Shown here in pieces: positions 16,656 through 26,427 of a stretch of DNA of 64,000 nt. The stretch spans positions 1 through 64,000 of the forward strand of contig NZ_SEMD01000015.1 of NCBI RefSeq assembly GCF_004153165.1, given 5' to 3'. Position numbers and translations under genes: made by a program. Origin of the DNA: Sporolactobacillus sp. THM7-4 (GTDB lineage: Bacteria > Bacillota > Bacilli > Bacillales > Sporolactobacillaceae). The number at the start of each line of letters is the position of its first letter. Within the stretch, counting starts at the first letter, position 1. The notes below the pieces were generated by a model, which did not search any database, was not told the origin of the DNA, and was given only the letters and a program-made list of their open reading frames with translations.

Positions 16656-17942
16656 TCAGGCAAAAACGCTGCGGACTTCAATGGTCTGGCGGCGGTCCGG
16701 ACCCACGGAGAAGAGTGAGAGGGGCACACCGGTCAGCTGAGATATCCGTTCAATATAATGCCTGCAATTCTTCGGCAGATCAGATAACGAACGCGCTTCA
16801 GTAATCGTTTCTGTCCATCCCGGCATCTCTTCATAGATCGGTTTACATTCAGCAAGCAGATTCAGGCTGGCAGGAAATTCTTCAATTACCTTTCCCCGAT
16901 ATTCATACGCCTTGCAGATTTTTACCGTCTCTAAACCAGTCAGGACGTCGACACAGTTCAGCGAGAGATCTGTCAGTCCGCTCACCCGGCGTGAATGGCG
17001 GAGTACGACGCTGTCGAACCAGCCGACGCGGCGCGGGCGTCCGGTTACCGTACCGTATTCATGCCCGATTTCCCTGATCCTGTCGCCGGTCTCATCATTC
17101 AATTCCGTCGGGAACGGACCGTCACCTACGCGTGTTGTATAGGATTTGGCACAACCGACGACGTGATTAATTTTTGTCGGTCCGACACCCGCACCTATTG
17201 TTACTCCACCTGCGACCGGGTTTGAAGAGGTAACAAAGGGGTAAGTTCCCTGATCAATATCCAGCATGCACCCCTGTGCTCCTTCAAAGAGCACCCTCTT
17301 GCCCGCATCCAGGGCGTCATTCAGAACGACCGATGTATCGCAGACGAGACTGCGCAGCCGCTCTCCGTAGGCCAGATATTCACCGTAGATATCGTCAATG
17401 TCGAACCCTTCAGTATCATACATCTTTTCCAGAAGGCGGTTCTTTTCAGCCAGATTCTTTGTCAGTTTTGTTTTAAACGTTTCCGGCTCGAGGAGATCAG
17501 CCATACGAATCCCGATTCTGGCCGCTTTATCCATATAGGCGGGACCGATGCCCTTCTGCGTTGTGCCGATTTTGGATTTACCCTTGCTTTTTTCTTCAAG
17601 GATATCCAACTTCAGATGATAAGGAAGTACGACATGGGCACGGTTGCTGATCCTCAGATTGTTCGTTTGGATACCGTTTTCTGCCATGTAATCCAGTTCC
17701 CTGCACAGCGACTTTGGATTGATCACCATTCCGTTGCCCAGAACACAGATTTTATCATTATAAAGAATACCTGAAGGCATTAATTGCAGCTTGTACGTTT
17801 TATCATTCCAGACAATGGTGTGTCCCGCATTATCTCCGCCCTGGTAACGGGAGACGACTTCAGCGTTCTCCGAGAGGTAATCCGTGATCTTCCCCTTTCC
17901 TTCATCGCCCCATTGGGCACCTACGACAACAACAGAAGACAT
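16656..17942 (-). CDS. purA: Adenylosuccinate synthetase
   Basis: 428 residues, normal length. P-loop-like [10 protein letters not shown] at the N-terminus with catalytic Asp13/His41 region (GGDNAGHTI), and C-terminal [10 protein letters not shown] base-recognition loop. It condenses IMP and aspartate with GTP to adenylosuccinate, the first step to AMP. Preceded by a strong promoter with an inverted pair of PurR boxes; monocistronic with its own terminator. Confidence 0.98.
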   Translation of the reverse strand: MSSVVVVGAQWGDEGKGKITDYLSENAEVVSRYQGGDNAGHTIVWNDKTYKLQLMPSGILYNDKICVLGNGMVINPKSLCRELDYMAENGIQTNNLRISNRAHVVLPYHLKLDILEEKSKGKSKIGTTQKGIGPAYMDKAARIGIRMADLLEPETFKTKLTKNLAEKNRLLEKMYDTEGFDIDDIYGEYLAYGERLRSLVCDTSVVLNDALDAGKRVLFEGAQGCMLDIDQGTYPFVTSSNPVAGGVTIGAGVGPTKINHVVGCAKSYTTRVGDGPFPTELNDETGDRIREIGHEYGTVTGRPRRVGWFDSVVLRHSRRVSGLTDLSLNCVDVLTGLETVKICKAYEYRGKVIEEFPASLNLLAECKPIYEEMPGWTETITEARSLSDLPKNCRHYIERISQLTGVPLSLFSVGPDRRQTIEVRSVFA

Positions 17943-17988
17943 GTATATATCCCCCTAAAAATTCTTATTTTCAATGAAACCATTGTTA

Positions 17989-18066
17989 AGTCTATCAGGT
18001 TTACTTTCAAAAAGTCAACGTAAAAACGAACAATTTATCGTTTATGATTGATTTTTGTTCGGAATT
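17989..18066 (-). promoter_or_regulatory. purA promoter with paired PurR (PurBox) sites
   Basis: On the minus strand -35 TTGACT (complement of 18013-18018) and -10 TAGACT (complement of 17989-17994), 18-bp spacer. Just upstream are two inverted PurBox cores, CGAAC (18027-18031) and GTTCG (18057-18061), 25 bp apart. The second, AATTCCGAACAAA on the minus strand, fits the consensus AWWWCCGAACWWT fully; the first has one mismatch. The same spacing occurs in the B. subtilis pur operon, so PurR repression relieved by PRPP is expected. Confidence 0.8.
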
Positions 18067-18099
18067 TGTATATATTGGCAAAGATTCGAACCGGTTAAA

Positions 18100-19470
18100 T
18101 CATGCTCCTGGCGGGATATCAGCTATCTGATGTTTCCTGTCGATGTTCACAAACTTGTTGTATTCTTTGATAAATGCAAGCTCCACCGTACCCACCGGAC
18201 CATTCCGTTGCTTGGCAATGATTATTTCAATAATATTCTGCTTTTCACTTTCCTTATTATAGTAATCATCCCTGTAGAGAAAAGCCACGACATCTGCATC
18301 CTGCTCAATACTGCCTGATTCGCGGATGTCACTCATCATCGGTCTTTTGTCCTGCCTTGATTCGACACCGCGGGAGAGCTGCGACAGAGCGATAACCGGC
18401 ACGTCAAGTTCCCTTGCCATTGCCTTCAGCGTCCTCGAAATTTCCGATACCTCCTGCTGGCGGTTCTCCTGCCGATGAAAACTGCCGGATCCCGATATCA
18501 GCTGCAGGTAATCGATAACGACCATACTCAGGCCTTTCTCCTGTTTCAATCTTCGGCATTTGGCCCGGATATCATTTACACGGATTCCCGGTGAATCATC
18601 TATATAAATCCCGGCCCGGGAAAGGCTTGCCATGGCCATCGTCAGTTTCTGCCAGTCATCCTCTTCAAGATGGCCTGTACGCAGCTTCTGGGCGTCAATG
18701 TTTCCCTCCGCACAAAGCATACGCATCGCAAGCTGGCCGGCTCCCATTTCCAGACTGAATATCGCAACGTTTGCATCGTTTTTCGTCGCCACATTCTGTG
18801 CGATATTCAGAGCAAAAGCCGTTTTTCCGACGGATGGCCGGGCTGCAACGATGATGAGATCACTCTTCTGAAAACCGGCTGTCATCCGGTCGAGTTCGAC
18901 AAATCCGGTCGGCGTTCCAGTCACATCGCCTTCACGGTTCTGAAGCATTTCAATGTTGTCGTATGTCTCCACCAGGATCTCCTTGATGGAACGAAACTCG
19001 CTCGTCCGCCTTCTTTCGGCAACCTCAAGAATTTCCCGTTCAGCATCGTCAAGGATGCTTTCGACATCATCCTCGCTTGTGTAGCCTTCGGAGACGATAT
19101 GGGTTGCTGTTCGGATCAACCTGCGCAGGACAGCTTTCTCTGCGACAAGATTGCAGTAATATTCAATGTTTGCTGCCGTCGGTGCTGATCCTGCAAGCTC
19201 GGCCAGATAAGATACCCCGCCAACCTCCTCTAAATGCTTTGAAGTCTGAAGTGCTGCAGTTACCGTCACAACGTCAACCGGCTGATTATTATCGGACAAA
19301 TCCAGCATGACTGAAAAAATCAGCTGATGGCTTGTTCGGTAAAAATCGTCGGGCATGAGCACTTCCGAAGCCGTCACAACCGTAGAAGGCTCAAGAAATA
19401 TGGCCCCTAATACCGCCTGCTCGGCTTCTGTATTGTGCGGGGGAGTGCGGTCCGCAAACAGATCACTCAT
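18100..19470 (-). CDS. dnaB: Replicative DNA helicase DnaB (DnaC of B. subtilis)
   Basis: 456 residues. N-terminal collar/primase-interacting domain (about 1-150, beginning after TPPHNTEAEQAVLGA) and RecA-like C-terminal ATPase with Walker A ARPSVGKTAFALNIA, Walker B VVIDYLQLI and arginine-finger region. Hexameric 5'-3' helicase of the replication fork. It follows rplI and gdpP in the same direction with a 170-bp gap, as in Bacillus. Confidence 0.97.
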   Translation of the reverse strand: MSDLFADRTPPHNTEAEQAVLGAIFLEPSTVVTASEVLMPDDFYRTSHQLIFSVMLDLSDNNQPVDVVTVTAALQTSKHLEEVGGVSYLAELAGSAPTAANIEYYCNLVAEKAVLRRLIRTATHIVSEGYTSEDDVESILDDAEREILEVAERRRTSEFRSIKEILVETYDNIEMLQNREGDVTGTPTGFVELDRMTAGFQKSDLIIVAARPSVGKTAFALNIAQNVATKNDANVAIFSLEMGAGQLAMRMLCAEGNIDAQKLRTGHLEEDDWQKLTMAMASLSRAGIYIDDSPGIRVNDIRAKCRRLKQEKGLSMVVIDYLQLISGSGSFHRQENRQQEVSEISRTLKAMARELDVPVIALSQLSRGVESRQDKRPMMSDIRESGSIEQDADVVAFLYRDDYYNKESEKQNIIEIIIAKQRNGPVGTVELAFIKEYNKFVNIDRKHQIADIPPGA

Positions 19471-19641
19471 GTTACTATCCCCTTAATAAAGTGTGTTCAG
19501 TAAGCATCGTACCTTGTTCTCCAGTTCCCTCGCAACAAGAAATTGCTGTTATAGATGGGAAGATCCTCCATGTTTATGAAGGATCTCTTGCGCCCCGGCA
19601 TTCAGCTTTGTAGTGATAAAACCAGCCTGTATCTGAACAGG

Positions 19642-20085
19642 TTATGCTTCCGTGACATGCACCCTGACTTTGGCTGTGACCTGCGGGTGCAGTCTGACTG
19701 GCACATCCGAATAGCCGAGTGCCCGGATCGGTTCAGGTAATTCAATCTTTCTCTTATCGATCGTAATATCTTTTTTCTTAAAGGCCTGGGCAATTTGCTT
19801 ACTTGTTATCGATCCGAACAATCGGCCACCCTCCCCGGATTTGGCTGTCAGCTCAATTGTCAGGCTTTCAATCTTTTTTTTCAGTTCTTCTGCTTCACGG
19901 CGTTCCTCTTCGGCACGTGCCTGTTCATGTTTCTTTTTTGTTTCCAGTTGTTTCAGGCTGCCCTTATTTGCCGGAACAGCGATATTTTTTGGGAAAAGAT
20001 AATTGCGGGCATAGCCTTCAGAGACTTCTTTGATTTCCCCTTCTTTACCTTTACCTTTTACATCCTTCATAAAAATAACTTTCAT
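19642..20085 (-). CDS. rplI: 50S ribosomal protein L9
   Basis: 147 residues with the typical [21 protein letters not shown] start, the [15 protein letters not shown] motif, a long charged connecting helix and a C-terminal rRNA-binding domain. Its ATG (20085) overlaps the gdpP stop by one base (TAATG), so the two are translationally coupled. Confidence 0.98.
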   Translation of the reverse strand: MKVIFMKDVKGKGKEGEIKEVSEGYARNYLFPKNIAVPANKGSLKQLETKKKHEQARAEEERREAEELKKKIESLTIELTAKSGEGGRLFGSITSKQIAQAFKKKDITIDKRKIELPEPIRALGYSDVPVRLHPQVTAKVRVHVTEA

Positions 20086-22061
20086 TATGATAAGCCCCCC
20101 TCCAGATAACGATCAATAGCCTGTATGACATGCTCTTCTGCTTCTGCGACCGTTTTACCGGCCATCTGAACGGCCGCGTTCGTCAGATGGCCGCCTCCGC
20201 CGATACTCTCCATGATGATCTGAACATTTATATCGCCGAGCGACCGCGCGCTGATACCGATTTGTCCGTCGTTTCTCCGGGCAATCACGAAAGATGCCTT
20301 AACGCCTTCCAGCGTAACGAGTGTATCCGCTGTCTGGGCAATAAGCACCTGATCGTAGGATTGATCATCCTTACCGGAAACAATGGCAATATTATTCTTA
20401 TAAAGTCGGGCTCTGCGGATAAGTCCTGCACGCTGATTGAACTGATCCAGATTATCGGACAAAAACTTCTGAACAAGAATGGTATCCGCTCCGTGCGCTC
20501 TAAGATAGGATGCGGCGTCAAAAGTCCGAAATCCGGTTCTGAGCGTGAAATTTTTTGTATCCACCGCGATACCTCCGAGCAGAGCTGTCGCCTCAATGAC
20601 GTCAAGTGGCCGCTCATTCGGCTGGTATTCCATCAATTCAGTCACGAGTTCGGAGGTTGAGGAAGCGTAAGGCTCCATATACACAAGTACAGGATCTTTG
20701 ATAAACTCTTCGGCACGTCGGTGGTGATCAATAACAACTACACGATGGGCGTCCCGCAGCAGTTCCGGGTCAACCACCATTGAAGGACGGTGCGTGTCGG
20801 CAACAACGATCAGCGTCCTCCTGGTTACCCGCTCATAAGCCTCATCCGGGGAAATAAAATTGCTCCAGAGATCCGGACGCTTCTGAAGTTCATGCATCAG
20901 ACGGGCTACACCGGTCACATTATGATCCCAATCGATGATGATTTTTGCATTCCGTCCGTTTGCATGGGCAATCTTCAGAACTCCGATACAGGAGCCTATC
21001 GAGTCCATATCCGGTGCTTTATGTCCCATGATCATCACCTGATCACTTTCCAGCATCAGTTCGGAAAGAGCGTGAGAGATAACCCGGGCACGGACCCGTG
21101 TTCTTTTCTCAATCGGATTGGATTTTCCTCCGTAGAATTTCACTTCGCCATCCGGTCTTTTAATGACTACCTGATCGCCGCCGCGTCCAAGGCCAAGATC
21201 AAGCGCGGACTGGGCCAGCGATCCAAGGTCCGTCAGAGACGCCGTACCTGCGCCTATTCCAATACTGAGTGTCAATGGGATGTGACTGATCTGAGCTGTT
21301 TTCTCCCGCACTTTATCCAGTACGGAGAAATGTTCTTCTTCCGCTTTTCCCAACACCCGTTCATTCAGCACGGAAACAAAGCGGTCCGATGCTGTGCGGC
21401 GTAAATACATGCCATGGTCGGTCGCCCATGCCTTAATAATCGCCGTTGTTTCATTATTAAGCGTACTCCTGACTTGATCCTCCATGCCTTGAGTCACTTC
21501 ATCATAATTGTCAAGATATATAAGCGCAAGTACAGTCTGTTCGCTGTTATAAAGCTTCCTGATCTCGGCCATTTCTGTCACGTCGGCAAAATAAAACAGT
21601 CTGTCGTCCCGTTTTAATTCGACGCTGTACTGACGGCTGCCGATCTTGATCAATGAAGAATTTTTATCAGACGTAATCAATAGACCAAGCTTTACGGATA
21701 CATCATCCAGGTGTCTGCCAACAAGTGTTTCGGTTGACCCGGCGATTTGATTCATATAAGAATTGCACCACTCGATTTTTCCCGTTTCGTCATAAAGGAT
21801 GATTCCGAGAGGCATATGTAGCAGAGCCTCGTCGCCAACCTTCTTCAGACGGTAAGACAGTCCCGAAATATATTCAGTCAGTTCCCTGTCGAATTGCATT
21901 TCATTCCATACATACCATCCGATAGCGATCACAAGCAGCACAAATCCAGAAAAAGCGAGAATCCAGTTCATAAAGGCGGTAAAAATGAGAAAAAGGAGAC
22001 ACAGCAAACCAAGCACAATCAGCAGGTCGCTGCGCCAACGATGTCTAAATTGGTTTGCCAT
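20085..22061 (-). CDS. gdpP: GdpP (YybT) cyclic-di-AMP phosphodiesterase
   Basis: 658 residues: two N-terminal membrane helices (about 12-50), a PAS domain (about 75-140), a degenerate GGDEF domain and a C-terminal DHH/DHHA1 phosphodiesterase with metal motifs [12 protein letters not shown] and VVIDHHRR and a terminal [10 protein letters not shown]. It hydrolyses c-di-AMP to pApA, controlling wall stress and potassium balance. ATG 22061 (MANQF) is preceded by GGGAGCTGGAAAA; an in-frame ATG at 22085 lacks an RBS. Coupled to rplI and preceded by yybS. Confidence 0.95.
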   Translation of the reverse strand: MANQFRHRWRSDLLIVLGLLCLLFLIFTAFMNWILAFSGFVLLVIAIGWYVWNEMQFDRELTEYISGLSYRLKKVGDEALLHMPLGIILYDETGKIEWCNSYMNQIAGSTETLVGRHLDDVSVKLGLLITSDKNSSLIKIGSRQYSVELKRDDRLFYFADVTEMAEIRKLYNSEQTVLALIYLDNYDEVTQGMEDQVRSTLNNETTAIIKAWATDHGMYLRRTASDRFVSVLNERVLGKAEEEHFSVLDKVREKTAQISHIPLTLSIGIGAGTASLTDLGSLAQSALDLGLGRGGDQVVIKRPDGEVKFYGGKSNPIEKRTRVRARVISHALSELMLESDQVMIMGHKAPDMDSIGSCIGVLKIAHANGRNAKIIIDWDHNVTGVARLMHELQKRPDLWSNFISPDEAYERVTRRTLIVVADTHRPSMVVDPELLRDAHRVVVIDHHRRAEEFIKDPVLVYMEPYASSTSELVTELMEYQPNERPLDVIEATALLGGIAVDTKNFTLRTGFRTFDAASYLRAHGADTILVQKFLSDNLDQFNQRAGLIRRARLYKNNIAIVSGKDDQSYDQVLIAQTADTLVTLEGVKASFVIARRNDGQIGISARSLGDINVQIIMESIGGGGHLTNAAVQMAGKTVAEAEEHVIQAIDRYLEGGLS

Positions 22062-22351
22062 TTTTTCCAGCTCCCATGGCCGCATATCTTAAATTTTGAG
22101 AATTCCGAACGATACATGTCTGACTCAGGCATTGATTCTTTTCCCTGCATGATCAGAGTCAACAAAGAAAACCGGGTGAAACAAGGTCCTGGAAAGCAGA
22201 CAGCACGGTTTTCCGATCCGGGTTGCTTCGCATGAAAGGCCCGGGGGATTCCTGATCAGTCAAATTATCTGTGTCAATCTGGCTCTGCCCTTACCCATCA
22301 TCCCGCCGGCCGGCCGTATCCTTTCCAAATACGCGAATTGTGATGGCTGCT

Positions 22352-23293
22352 TTAATTGTTCTTTTTCAGACGTTCGCGAACATTGAAACCTAGATCAATT
22401 ATACCCAAAATCTTTACAAATTGCAGTAAATAGCTGAAAATGACGGCAACGACGGAAACAATGATGGTAACAGCTGCCGGAATTCTTTTAACGTATGAAA
22501 AATAGAACATAAAACTGAATCCCTGAACGGCCAGCAGGAGGTCCAGGATAAACTGGATATTAATTACTGCAATATACAGCGAACTTCCCTCTGTAAGTTG
22601 ACCGAACAGCAAAACAACAAGGACAGCCAGATAGAACCAGATCACACTTTTGGGTACCTTCCAGAGACGGAACGGCAGCCATTCAGGCGTAACGATATGA
22701 AGACGGCGTAAAAGCGGGAGGTGGATCAATTCGACAATTAATGCATAGAAAAAGCTGACGGTTACGATCAGGGCAGGGGCCAGATACCCTAAATAGTCAA
22801 TCTGGCTTTTATAAAAATCAATCAAACCGGACGTCTGTTGATCCAGAATCGATCCCATCTGATTAAGCATCGATACGACTGATCGGCTGATTGCCGTTTT
22901 GGCCGCATCGATCGGATTGAAACCGAAGAGAAGTACAGAGACTGCCAAATAGAGGATGAGCACGGCGCAATTGACCAGACTTCCTGAAAGCAGCATGGCA
23001 AAAACGGATTTACTGAAACGAATGGCAAGTCCCATTGTAAATCCCAGGATACTAAAAAAGACAGTCACAAGTCCGCCGATCAAACCGGCGAGAAGGAGGG
23101 AAAAAACAATTCCCGCCAAAAGTATGGCAAGACCGCGTCTCAATCCGTTCTTTGAAACCTCGTACATAACGGGTAAGGGCAGAAACCATATAGACAATAT
23201 TGATACAACCGGAACATAGAACGTAACGAAAATTAATGCGAAAAGTAATCCGACAGAGAGCATTCCTTCAATAAACGGATTCTTTCGATTCAT
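22352..23293 (-). CDS. yybS: YybS-like DUF2232 membrane protein
   Basis: 313 residues, about eight transmembrane helices, DUF2232 family as judged from position and composition. B. subtilis yybS sits at the same place upstream of gdpP-rplI. ATG 23293 has AAGAGGTG upstream; the longer frame to 23332 has none. Function unknown. A 290-bp gap to gdpP shows no gene. Confidence 0.85.
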   Translation of the reverse strand: MNRKNPFIEGMLSVGLLFALIFVTFYVPVVSILSIWFLPLPVMYEVSKNGLRRGLAILLAGIVFSLLLAGLIGGLVTVFFSILGFTMGLAIRFSKSVFAMLLSGSLVNCAVLILYLAVSVLLFGFNPIDAAKTAISRSVVSMLNQMGSILDQQTSGLIDFYKSQIDYLGYLAPALIVTVSFFYALIVELIHLPLLRRLHIVTPEWLPFRLWKVPKSVIWFYLAVLVVLLFGQLTEGSSLYIAVINIQFILDLLLAVQGFSFMFYFSYVKRIPAAVTIIVSVVAVIFSYLLQFVKILGIIDLGFNVRERLKKNN

Positions 23294-23821
23294 ACAAACA
23301 CCTCTTGGACGGGATGTCAGGGCGCACGGCATGAATCGGTTGCTTCCGCCGTATGTGATACATCGCTGCCTTGAATACCTGTGATCCCATTGATAACTTT
23401 CTCTGGATTTTTCACTCCAATAGCCTTAATTATAATATAAAAGAAGACGTAAATGAAAGCCATGCATCCGAATGTAAACCGTTTGCATTGTGAAACATGG
23501 GGGTGTAAAATAAACATATTAATTGTTTCAATCGGTATCAAAGTAACCATTACCGCTGTGCCTCTATTATTTCTACCGTCTCAATTTTATAGAAAAGAAA
23601 GAATACCCATGTTTTTTGAAGACTGGGTTCTTTTTGCATCCGCCTGTGTCTCGACTGTTCAGCCCGGCTGGAGGAGATGCATTACTTGAGAGACCCATGA
23701 ACCGGAAACTGATGACTTTTTGGTTTCGTAAGTCCGAGTCCGTGCCACTCGAAAAAAGTCTTCTCAAAACATGATGATTTGTGAAAGTTGGTGTCGTCAT
23801 GACAGCCCTTACGATAGATAG

Positions 23822-23847
23822 AACCCGCACGTTTGCGGGTTTTATTT
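23822..23847 (+). terminator. Intrinsic terminator of unknown plus-strand transcript
   Basis: AACCCGCA / TGCGGGTT with a CGTT loop and a TTATTT tail. The preceding 500 bases (23294-23821) hold no recognised gene, so the transcript it ends is unknown. Confidence 0.7.
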
Positions 23848-23917
23848 CCAGGCGGAACAGTTGCCCGGAAAGCGATTCAATGCCTTTTTCTTTAACAAGA
23901 AGCAGTTCGACTTTTCA

Positions 23918-23946
23918 AAGACAATCCTATTCTGGATTGTCTTTTT
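23918..23946 (+). terminator. Second intrinsic terminator before the cation-efflux gene
   Basis: Arms AAGACAATCC (23918-23927) and GGATTGTCTT (23934-23943) with a T-rich tail, only 43 bases before the CDF start codon. Either an attenuator of that gene or the end of a small upstream RNA. Confidence 0.7.
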
Positions 23947-23954
23947 GCTTCATT

Positions 23955-23972
23955 AACTTTCCTCAGGTAAAC
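23955..23972 (+). promoter_or_regulatory. MntR-box-like palindrome before the cation-efflux gene
   Basis: AACTTTCCTCAGGTAAAC (complement GTTTACCTGAGGAAAGTT) resembles the MntR operator pattern (TTTNCCT-AGG-AAA) that governs mneP and mneS in B. subtilis. It lies between the second terminator and the RBS; a TTGCTT/TAAACA promoter could span it. Assignment is by similarity only. Confidence 0.4.
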
Positions 23973-23988
23973 ATTTTGAGGGGAGTGA

Positions 23989-24927
23989 ATGATTTTGCCT
24001 TATGAGAGCCCGAAAGCACTGTTTGCTGCCTGGATCAGCCTGATCAGTAATTTTCTCCTTACACTCATTAAAATCGTTTTCGGCTCAATCTTCCATAGTA
24101 CAGCACTGATCGCCGACGGCGTCCATAACGGAGGCGATGTGATTGCATCGATTGCGACACTGGGTTCGATGAAGCTTTCGAACCATCCCGCCGATCGTGA
24201 ACATCCTTACGGACACGGCAAGGCAGAGGATATTGCCAGTGCATTTATTTCGATTATATTAATCGCCGCCGCAGGGTTTCTGATCTATGACGCCATCAAA
24301 GCTCTTCTTGAACCTGCTGAACCCGTCAGCATCTGGGCGCTGGGGGCCGCTTTGTTATCGGCTTTATGGAAATGGTGGCTCTATCTTTATACAAGCAGGG
24401 CGGCGGCCCGGTTCCGCAGCAAAAGTCTTCAGGCCACAGCGTCCGATCATCTTGCTGATATATATGCTTCATTCGCCGCTGCAATCGGACTGGGTATCGG
24501 TTGGGCAGGCAGCCGGCTGAACATTCCTTACACTCATTACAGCGATCCGATTGCCGGTATTGTCGTCTCACTCCTAATTCTCAGGATCGCAATGATCATG
24601 ATCATCCAGTCAACAAATGTGCTTATGGAAAGCAGTGTGACTGAGGATAAGCAGGAAGAATACCGCGATGTCATTCTTTCTTTTCCGGAAGTAAAGAAAA
24701 TTGACATATTGAGAGCCCGGGAACACGGAAATGCTGTTCTAATCGATGCTCAAATCCGCCTTCCTGCCTCGCTGACCATTCAGCAGGGGGATGATATTAC
24801 GGAGAAAATCAGACAAAGAATGATCAGCCGTTATCCTTACGTAGAAGAGGTACTGATTCATATCAATCCATGGTACGAAGACAGAGAGATCGTTGAACCG
24901 GATTCTGTACCTGATATAAAAAAATAA
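23989..24927 (+). CDS. Cation diffusion facilitator, MneP/MneS-like (probably Mn efflux)
   Basis: 312 residues: six predicted transmembrane helices (about 10-210), the metal site ADGVHNGGDV in TM2 and SDHLADIYAS in TM5, then a cytoplasmic C-terminal domain (about 215-300). It exports divalent cations in exchange for protons. The preceding MntR-box-like sequence points to manganese. Start ATG 23989 lies just after GAGGGGAGTG; a TTG at 23995 is also possible. The two terminators upstream suggest conditional expression. Confidence 0.85.
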   Translation: MILPYESPKALFAAWISLISNFLLTLIKIVFGSIFHSTALIADGVHNGGDVIASIATLGSMKLSNHPADREHPYGHGKAEDIASAFISIILIAAAGFLIYDAIKALLEPAEPVSIWALGAALLSALWKWWLYLYTSRAAARFRSKSLQATASDHLADIYASFAAAIGLGIGWAGSRLNIPYTHYSDPIAGIVVSLLILRIAMIMIIQSTNVLMESSVTEDKQEEYRDVILSFPEVKKIDILRAREHGNAVLIDAQIRLPASLTIQQGDDITEKIRQRMISRYPYVEEVLIHINPWYEDREIVEPDSVPDIKK

Positions 24928-25018
24928 TGACAGGCTTATTCATCATGATCTATAGTGAAAGTAGGATGGTTATTCACAACCACTCATGAAATAAGACCCA
25001 AATATGTGAGGTGTGCTT

Positions 25019-25483
25019 ATGTCTGCTGATTCAATCGATAAACTAATGATCGCCTTTCATATCGGCGATAAAATGATCGGACTTCCCATCAACTCGATTC
25101 AGGAAATCACAGAACCTGTACCTGCTGTCCGGGTTCCCCTGACCCACTCTGATCTGAGCGGATTTATTTCATTGAGAGGACAGGTTCTTCCTTTAATAGA
25201 CCTGGCGAACGTCCTTCATATTGATTTTAATCCTTTCGATAAAGCCGACGAAAAGTATGTGGTTTGTGTATCATCCGGCGGGCGTCCTGCCGCATTGGAT
25301 GTTCACTCGGTAGGGGAAACCTTTACTATTGAACCCGATAAAGTCATTCCCTGTGACGGCAGCGATGAAGAAAGAAAAGTGATTCCATCCAGGCTTAAAC
25401 TTGAGAATGGGGAAGTTCTTCTCCCCGACATCGGACAATTGCTTGAACGAACCAGAGCATTGAACAATCTCACAAGAAACTGA
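25019..25483 (+). CDS. cheW: CheW-domain protein (chemotaxis adaptor-like)
   Basis: 154 residues covering one CheW domain. It shows GLPINSIQEI at the first strand, the SGFISLRGQVLPLIDL core, and LDVHSVGETF. It should couple receptors to a CheA kinase at the membrane, yet no other chemotaxis gene is in the window. The residue order resembles CheW or the adaptor half of CheV, without a receiver domain. Start ATG 25019 (RBS GAGGTG). A perfect DnaA box (24970-24978) lies in its upstream gap. Confidence 0.85.
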   Translation: MSADSIDKLMIAFHIGDKMIGLPINSIQEITEPVPAVRVPLTHSDLSGFISLRGQVLPLIDLANVLHIDFNPFDKADEKYVVCVSSGGRPAALDVHSVGETFTIEPDKVIPCDGSDEERKVIPSRLKLENGEVLLPDIGQLLERTRALNNLTRN

Positions 25484-25505
25484 AGTTCCCCATAATACAT
25501 ATGTA

Positions 25506-25534
25506 TTGACTCTTTTCTTTCAAGCGGATATACT
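25506..25534 (+). promoter_or_regulatory. SigA promoter of the yfbR-like gene
   Basis: TTGACT (25506-25511) and TATACT (25529-25534), exactly 17 bp apart. Predicted +1 near 25541 gives a leader of about 137 nt. Confidence 0.8.
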
Positions 25535-25540
25535 AGTCTG

Positions 25541-25677
25541 AATTATTCACATAAGGAAAGCCTGACACCCGGCTTGGTTCTTCAGCACGGGTTCAGCATC
25601 AGGGACGCTTTTTTCCCGGATGTTGAGTCTCATTTCATCAATTATGTGAATATCAGTATTTAAGAAAGGAGCCGTTT
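25541..25677 (+). ncRNA. Structured 5' leader of the yfbR-like gene (unclassified)
   Basis: An 11-bp long-range helix pairs 25544-25554 (TATTCACATAA) with 25642-25652 (TTATGTGAATA) and encloses two hairpins: AAGCC/GGCTT (25558-25562 with 25571-25575) and a 12-base stem (25594-25605 with 25614-25625, two mismatches). This three-way-junction layout resembles a riboswitch aptamer, but I recognise no known class and see no terminator. The outer arms also match DnaA boxes (TTATTCACA at 25543-25551), so a DNA-level role is an alternative. Confidence 0.45.
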
Positions 25678-26325
25678 ATGATGGGAATTCATAAGTACTT
25701 TCAAAGTTTATCCGATCTGGAGGGCATCTACCGCTGTCCGGGTGTTTTCAAATATCAGGAGCATTCCGTAGCCAGCCACTCATTTAAAGTTTCAACCATT
25801 GCCCAGTTTCTTGCGACGGTCGAAGATCAGCATGGTAAAGAAGTAGATTGGAAAACCCTGTACGAAAGGGCGATGAATCACGACTACTCCGAACTGTTTA
25901 CGGGCGATATTAAGACACCAGTCAAATATGCTCTACCGAAACTAAGGGAGCTCTTTCGCCAGGTTGAAGGTTCGATGACCCGGGAGTTCCTTAATAAAGA
26001 ATTCCCCCCGGAATTAAGGGAAGTCTATCAGGAACGTTTCAGGGAAGGGAAAGATGGTTCTCTTGAAGGGAAGATTCTTTCTGTTGCCGATAAAATAGAT
26101 CTCCTTTACGAGGCGTACGGCGAGATTCAAAAAGGTAATCCGGAACCGCTGTTTTTCCAAATTTATAAAGAAGCGCTGGAATCTATCATTCAATTCAGGG
26201 ATATGGATTCAGTCATGTATTTTATAAACGTTATTCTGAAAGAAATGATAGAAGAAGAGACGGCCTCACAGAGTAAAATTAAAGATATTACTGAACACCT
26301 TCTCTCAGAGGATGCTGCGAAGTGA
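25678..26325 (+). CDS. YfbR-like HD-domain 5'-deoxynucleotidase
   Basis: 215 residues with HD-superfamily metal ligands: EHSVASHS (His), NHDYSE (His-Asp) and VADKID (Asp). E. coli YfbR is a Co/Mn-dependent 5'-nucleotidase acting on deoxyribonucleoside monophosphates. ATG 25678 is preceded by AAAGGAG. It is transcribed from its own strong promoter through the structured leader. Confidence 0.85.
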   Translation: MMGIHKYFQSLSDLEGIYRCPGVFKYQEHSVASHSFKVSTIAQFLATVEDQHGKEVDWKTLYERAMNHDYSELFTGDIKTPVKYALPKLRELFRQVEGSMTREFLNKEFPPELREVYQERFREGKDGSLEGKILSVADKIDLLYEAYGEIQKGNPEPLFFQIYKEALESIIQFRDMDSVMYFINVILKEMIEEETASQSKIKDITEHLLSEDAAK

Positions 26326-26427
26326 GCCTTCCCGGTTGTTTCTCTTGATCTAAACGCTCGTCTAACCTATTATTTAATCAGATGATCTCATCTTTTTAAT
26401 CCGAATTTAAATGAAGGAGTTATTTTG

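Noticed and set aside
23317-23550. 77-aa minus ORF before yybS
   Set aside because: Membrane-like middle arises from an AT-rich promoter region; no RBS and overlaps the yybS leader.
23690-23950. Possible yybP-ykoY manganese riboswitch upstream of the efflux gene
   Set aside because: The conserved GGGGAGUAGC and related loop sequences of that class are absent.
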